This document shows, in pieces, positions 61,191-64,000 of a stretch of DNA of 64,000 nucleotides. The notes beneath the pieces are model-generated. The model was not told where the DNA came from. It saw only the letters and a list, made by a program, of their open reading frames with translations, and did no database searches. The stretch's first letter is position 1. Each line of letters begins with the position of its first letter. The position numbers and the translations under genes were made by a program. The DNA comes from Phaeodactylibacter luteus (GTDB taxonomy: Bacteria > Bacteroidota > Bacteroidia > Chitinophagales > Saprospiraceae), in contig NZ_VOOR01000001.1 of assembly GCF_007993045.1 (NCBI RefSeq), positions 186,001-250,000 on the forward strand. The letters are read 5' to 3'.

Positions 61191-64000
61191 CTATTCCACC
61201 ACCACCTGTACGGCCTCACCGCCAATGTGGAGGAAGTATATGCCCGGAGCATGGGCGCTCAGGTCCAACCCAATATGGCTAATGCCTGGCGGGATGGGCT
61301 GCTGCTGCACCATTTGCCCCTGTGCGTTGTACACCCTCACTTCAGGTGCCGCCCCTTCCGGGGACAGCCCCTGAAGCGTCGCCTGGCCTGATGTCGGATT
61401 GGGGAAAACCGATAGGGCCGAGGGCAAAGCCTCTCCCTGAGGGGCAACTGTGCTGCCCTGCAGCTGCAGCCCGCCACCTCCTAAGCTGCTGCCGCCACCG
61501 GATAGGCTGACCCCGCTAAAGGAAGCTTCCACCGCAAGGCCCGGGCGGATAGAGAACACGGCAAGGCCTACCTCCGTACAACTCCCCATCGGCACCACAA
61601 GCTGTGCCAGCAGCTGAAACTGTACCCCGTTCAGGCTGCGGTACAGCCTGAACAGGTTGCCCTGACGCTGCAAACGCATCCATCCGCCTGGGCTGCCCAT
61701 GTGAAGGGCCGCTTGCTTCGCACCCCCCGTGACCGTGCGCGACTCACGCCGGTAGATGCTGCCACCGGCTGTGTACAGCCCTACATAACGGCTGCCTGCG
61801 CTTGACCCTTCCCTCGCCACAAGCCCTGCATATCCGTTGGACACCGACGAAACACGGGCGGTAAGGGTGAAATCGCCACATACCGACTGCCAGGCGCCGC
61901 CCAAATGGTCCTCAGGGCCATTGATGGGGTTGAGCGCTCCGCTCGTGACCGATACCTCCTGTGACGCTGTGCAGGGGCTATAACCGGCCAGGGTGCCCGG
62001 TGCGCTGCCCACCTCTGCCCCATACCACGGGGCAGGCAAGCCCATGCCCTCTACTATCGTGACCTGAGCCGTACAGCTCGCGCTGCCGCCATTGCCATCG
62101 GTTGCCGTCAGCGTCACCGGCTGAATGCCGAGGTCGCCACAGGTAAAGTGCTCCTGATCCAGGCTGAGCGTGCCGGTGCCACAAGCCTCCGAGGCGCCAT
62201 CGTCTATCATGCCGGGCGTAAGGAAGAGGTGCCCATCGGGGCCCAGCTCAACGGTGATGTTGCTGCAGCCAACGGTAGGGATGCAGTCCGGGCAGTCGGT
62301 ATTTACCGGCTCAAAGCTGCCGGTCACCGTAGGGGAAAATTCGGTCCAAATGCCATTGGCCCGCGCGCGCACCTTTACCTCAACTGCCTGAGAATTGGTG
62401 AAACAGCCCGTGCAACTGTAGACATAGGTAGTCGCTGATGTATTCGCATTGACCAGCGGAATGGCCGCTCCGGCATTGGCCAGAACTATATTATACAAAT
62501 CCGCCCCCTCAACAGCAGTCCACGCCAGCGGGATGGTGATGCCTTCTTCAGGGCGCCCCTCATTGGAGCAGCCGTTGTCCAGGATAGCCCCCTCTGTAAA
62601 TGCGGTGATGGAAGGCGGGCCAATGGGGCATGGCCCGCACAGCAAGCCGCCGCAGTCCACGCCGGTCTCATCGCCATTCTGAATGCCATCGCTGCAGGTC
62701 TCGCAGGAGCCATCGTCCTGATTGGCTGCCGGGTTGTAGTTGTGGGCGGTGGGGTCGGTGCAGCCGGGGGTGGGCGGGCAATCTTTGCTGTCGCCGGTGA
62801 TATTCCATCCGTAGGTATTGATTAGTGTGTTCCGAGCGGTTTCTCCGGCGCAGTAGGTCAGGCCATCAGCCCCCAGGCTTACGTTGCTTTGTACATTTTG
62901 TGCGGCCCAGCCGATAAGGGTGTTGTCGTAGTTGGTTTGGGAAAGGCCGGCTTCAGCGAACATCCATCTCATATCGGAAGCGGAAGCAATATCCCATGCA
63001 CTTAGGTCTTGATCAAAGCTTTCTGCAAATTCAAACATGCTAATCATGCTTTCCACACTGGAAACCTCCCAAGAAGATATATCCTGATTGAAGCTAGTAG
63101 CACCAGAAAACATGTAATCCATATTTGTCACCCCCGAAGTATTCCAACTACTAATATCCTGATTGAAGCTGGAAGCCTCTTCAAAAAGGAGCTGCATAGA
63201 GGTTAAATTGCTAACGTCCCAGTTGCCTATATTTTGATTAAAGCTGGCCGCGCCATCAAACATTCGGCTCATGTTGGTCACTGTTGAGACATCCCAGTTA
63301 CCAATATCCTGATTAAAGGAGGAAGCGTCGGCAAACATATTCCACATCCTTTCCGCCTGGCTTACATCCCAAGTTGTTATATCACCGTTGAAGGAGGCTG
63401 CCCCTTCAAAAGTCGAGTTAAAGTATTTCCCATTAGATACATCCCATGTATCCAAATCCTGATCAAAAGCAGCTGCACCCTTGAATAGTGCTCCAAAGTG
63501 ATTGCTTCCCGAAACATCCCAATTATCTAAAGGCTGATTGAAAGAAGCAGCTCCCAGAAATACCGCTTCCAGCGAAAAACAACTGGAGACATCCCAATTA
63601 TTTAGCGGTTGGTTAAAGGCAAGAGCGCCATCAAACATGTATCTAATATCTGTCACACTTCCGGTATTCCATTGGTTCAAAGGTTGATTGAAAGCAACAG
63701 CCCCGGAAAACATTCGAAGCATTGATCTGACATTTGAAACATCCCAATCGCTAATGTCTCCGTTAAAACTGGAAGCGTTGGCAAACATAAAGATGAGGAA
63801 GCGGACATTTGAGACATCCCAATTATTGAGATTGCCATTAAACGACGTTGCGCCAAAAAACATTGACGACATGCTAAATACATTTGATAGATCAGGTGCA
63901 TCTACTGCATTATAGACCAAGTTCTCGGCTCCATAAAATGCGCGCTCCATACTCGCCCACGCAATATCTCCCCACTGATCTACTGAAAGTATTTTCTCTC
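61191..64000 (-). CDS. DUF285/BspA-like surface protein with T9SS domain, 5' end outside window
   Basis: At least 936 residues; the frame stays open to the right edge (upstream codons read [14 protein letters not shown]), so the N-terminus is missing. The first ~345 residues are about 13 DUF285 repeats of ~25 residues (pattern MF-x-G-A-x-S-F-N-x-D-I-x-x-W-D-V-S), as in BspA-like surface proteins. Then come [21 protein letters not shown] and [17 protein letters not shown], an Ig/FN3-like region, an HYR-like part, a ~180-residue module (from [11 protein letters not shown]) related to one in the protein at 2-4192, and a T9SS type-A sorting domain ([15 protein letters not shown] ... GIYFLHIGG). 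Probably a cell-surface protein for adhesion or binding. Confidence 0.9.
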   Translation of the reverse strand, partial: EKILSVDQWGDIAWASMERAFYGAENLVYNAVDAPDLSNVFSMSSMFFGATSFNGNLNNWDVSNVRFLIFMFANASSFNGDISDWDVSNVRSMLRMFSGAVAFNQPLNQWNTGSVTDIRYMFDGALAFNQPLNNWDVSSCFSLEAVFLGAASFNQPLDNWDVSGSNHFGALFKGAAAFDQDLDTWDVSNGKYFNSTFEGAASFNGDITTWDVSQAERMWNMFADASSFNQDIGNWDVSTVTNMSRMFDGAASFNQNIGNWDVSNLTSMQLLFEEASSFNQDISSWNTSGVTNMDYMFSGATSFNQDISSWEVSSVESMISMFEFAESFDQDLSAWDIASASDMRWMFAEAGLSQTNYDNTLIGWAAQNVQSNVSLGADGLTYCAGETARNTLINTYGWNITGDSKDCPPTPGCTDPTAHNYNPAANQDDGSCETCSDGIQNGDETGVDCGGLLCGPCPIGPPSITAFTEGAILDNGCSNEGRPEEGITIPLAWTAVEGADLYNIVLANAGAAIPLVNANTSATTYVYSCTGCFTNSQAVEVKVRARANGIWTEFSPTVTGSFEPVNTDCPDCIPTVGCSNITVELGPDGHLFLTPGMIDDGASEACGTGTLSLDQEHFTCGDLGIQPVTLTATDGNGGSASCTAQVTIVEGMGLPAPWYGAEVGSAPGTLAGYSPCTASQEVSVTSGALNPINGPEDHLGGAWQSVCGDFTLTARVSSVSNGYAGLVAREGSSAGSRYVGLYTAGGSIYRRESRTVTGGAKQAALHMGSPGGWMRLQRQGNLFRLYRSLNGVQFQLLAQLVVPMGSCTEVGLAVFSIRPGLAVEASFSGVSLSGGGSSLGGGGLQLQGSTVAPQGEALPSALSVFPNPTSGQATLQGLSPEGAAPEVRVYNAQGQMVQQQPIPPGISHIGLDLSAHAPGIYFLHIGGEAVQVVVE

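Noticed and set aside
63000-63950. CRISPR-like periodic sequence
   Set aside because: The ~75-bp period is the coding repeat of DUF285 units (about 25 residues each), not spacer-repeat architecture.

Overview
The window reads as a 64-kb chromosomal piece of a moderately GC-rich Bacteroidota bacterium, most likely in or near the Saprospiria (Lewinella/Phaeodactylibacter-like). This placement is inferred from gene content. Supporting signs are C-terminal type IX secretion (T9SS) sorting domains, a GLPGLI-family protein, tandem DUF4331 proteins, LVIVD-repeat and lipobox proteins, a fused E1 alpha/beta dehydrogenase, an ECF sigma factor overlapping a membrane/barrel protein, absence of clear Shine-Dalgarno sites, and -7 elements of the TAnnTTTG type. 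No rRNA, tRNA, CRISPR array, phage or intact transposase gene was seen.

Layout. 0-6 kb: the end of a giant secreted repeat protein and a thioredoxin-like lipoprotein. 6-13 kb: housekeeping genes (tpiA, a DUF72 gene, ppk1, the NAD(P)HX repair enzyme, a CoA-transferase). 13.8-19 kb: an MscS channel, then a three-gene set with a helical protein, an unusual ClpA/ClpB-like AAA+ ATPase and a DUF819 membrane protein. 19.5-26.9 kb: pyrF, pabB-pabC, an ATP-grasp-like protein joined to a second MscS channel, fhs, and a small zinc-finger-like membrane protein. 27-29 kb: a cold-shock protein and several small proteins. 29-34.5 kb: a secreted esterase, an LVIVD lipoprotein with a beta-barrel, and an ECF sigma factor overlapping a membrane-anchored barrel protein. 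34.7-41.4 kb (minus strand): an ohrR/gpx/doxX stress operon, then a TPR lipoprotein and two DUF4331 secreted proteins. 42-48 kb: a TPR-like protein and a cassette of a small Cys-rich secreted peptide, a GLPGLI protein and an outer-membrane barrel protein, flanked by near-identical inverted repeats. 48.8-52.6 kb: GH9 cellulase, an atypical polysaccharide deacetylase and an MBL-fold hydrolase. 52.8-57.9 kb: a co-directional run with enoyl-CoA hydratase, transglutaminase-like protein, E1 dehydrogenase, a Crp/Fnr regulator and DinB. 58-64 kb: a barrel protein, a secreted unknown and a DUF285/BspA-like T9SS protein cut by the right edge.

The intergenic space is the most striking part. At least nine copies of one dispersed repeat (family A, about 100-210 bp) lie between genes. 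Two of them carry inserted MITE-like elements (families B and C) with terminal inverted repeats and apparent target-site duplications. Families B and C share a folded architecture whose stems are kept although the bases differ. Other leads are the AAA+ protein, with an ATPase-degenerate first module and a second module lacking its pore loop; an exact FNR-type box between the Crp/Fnr gene and dinB; and the small-peptide/GLPGLI/barrel cassette. Start codons were often moved inward from the longest open frame, for the reasons given in each entry.
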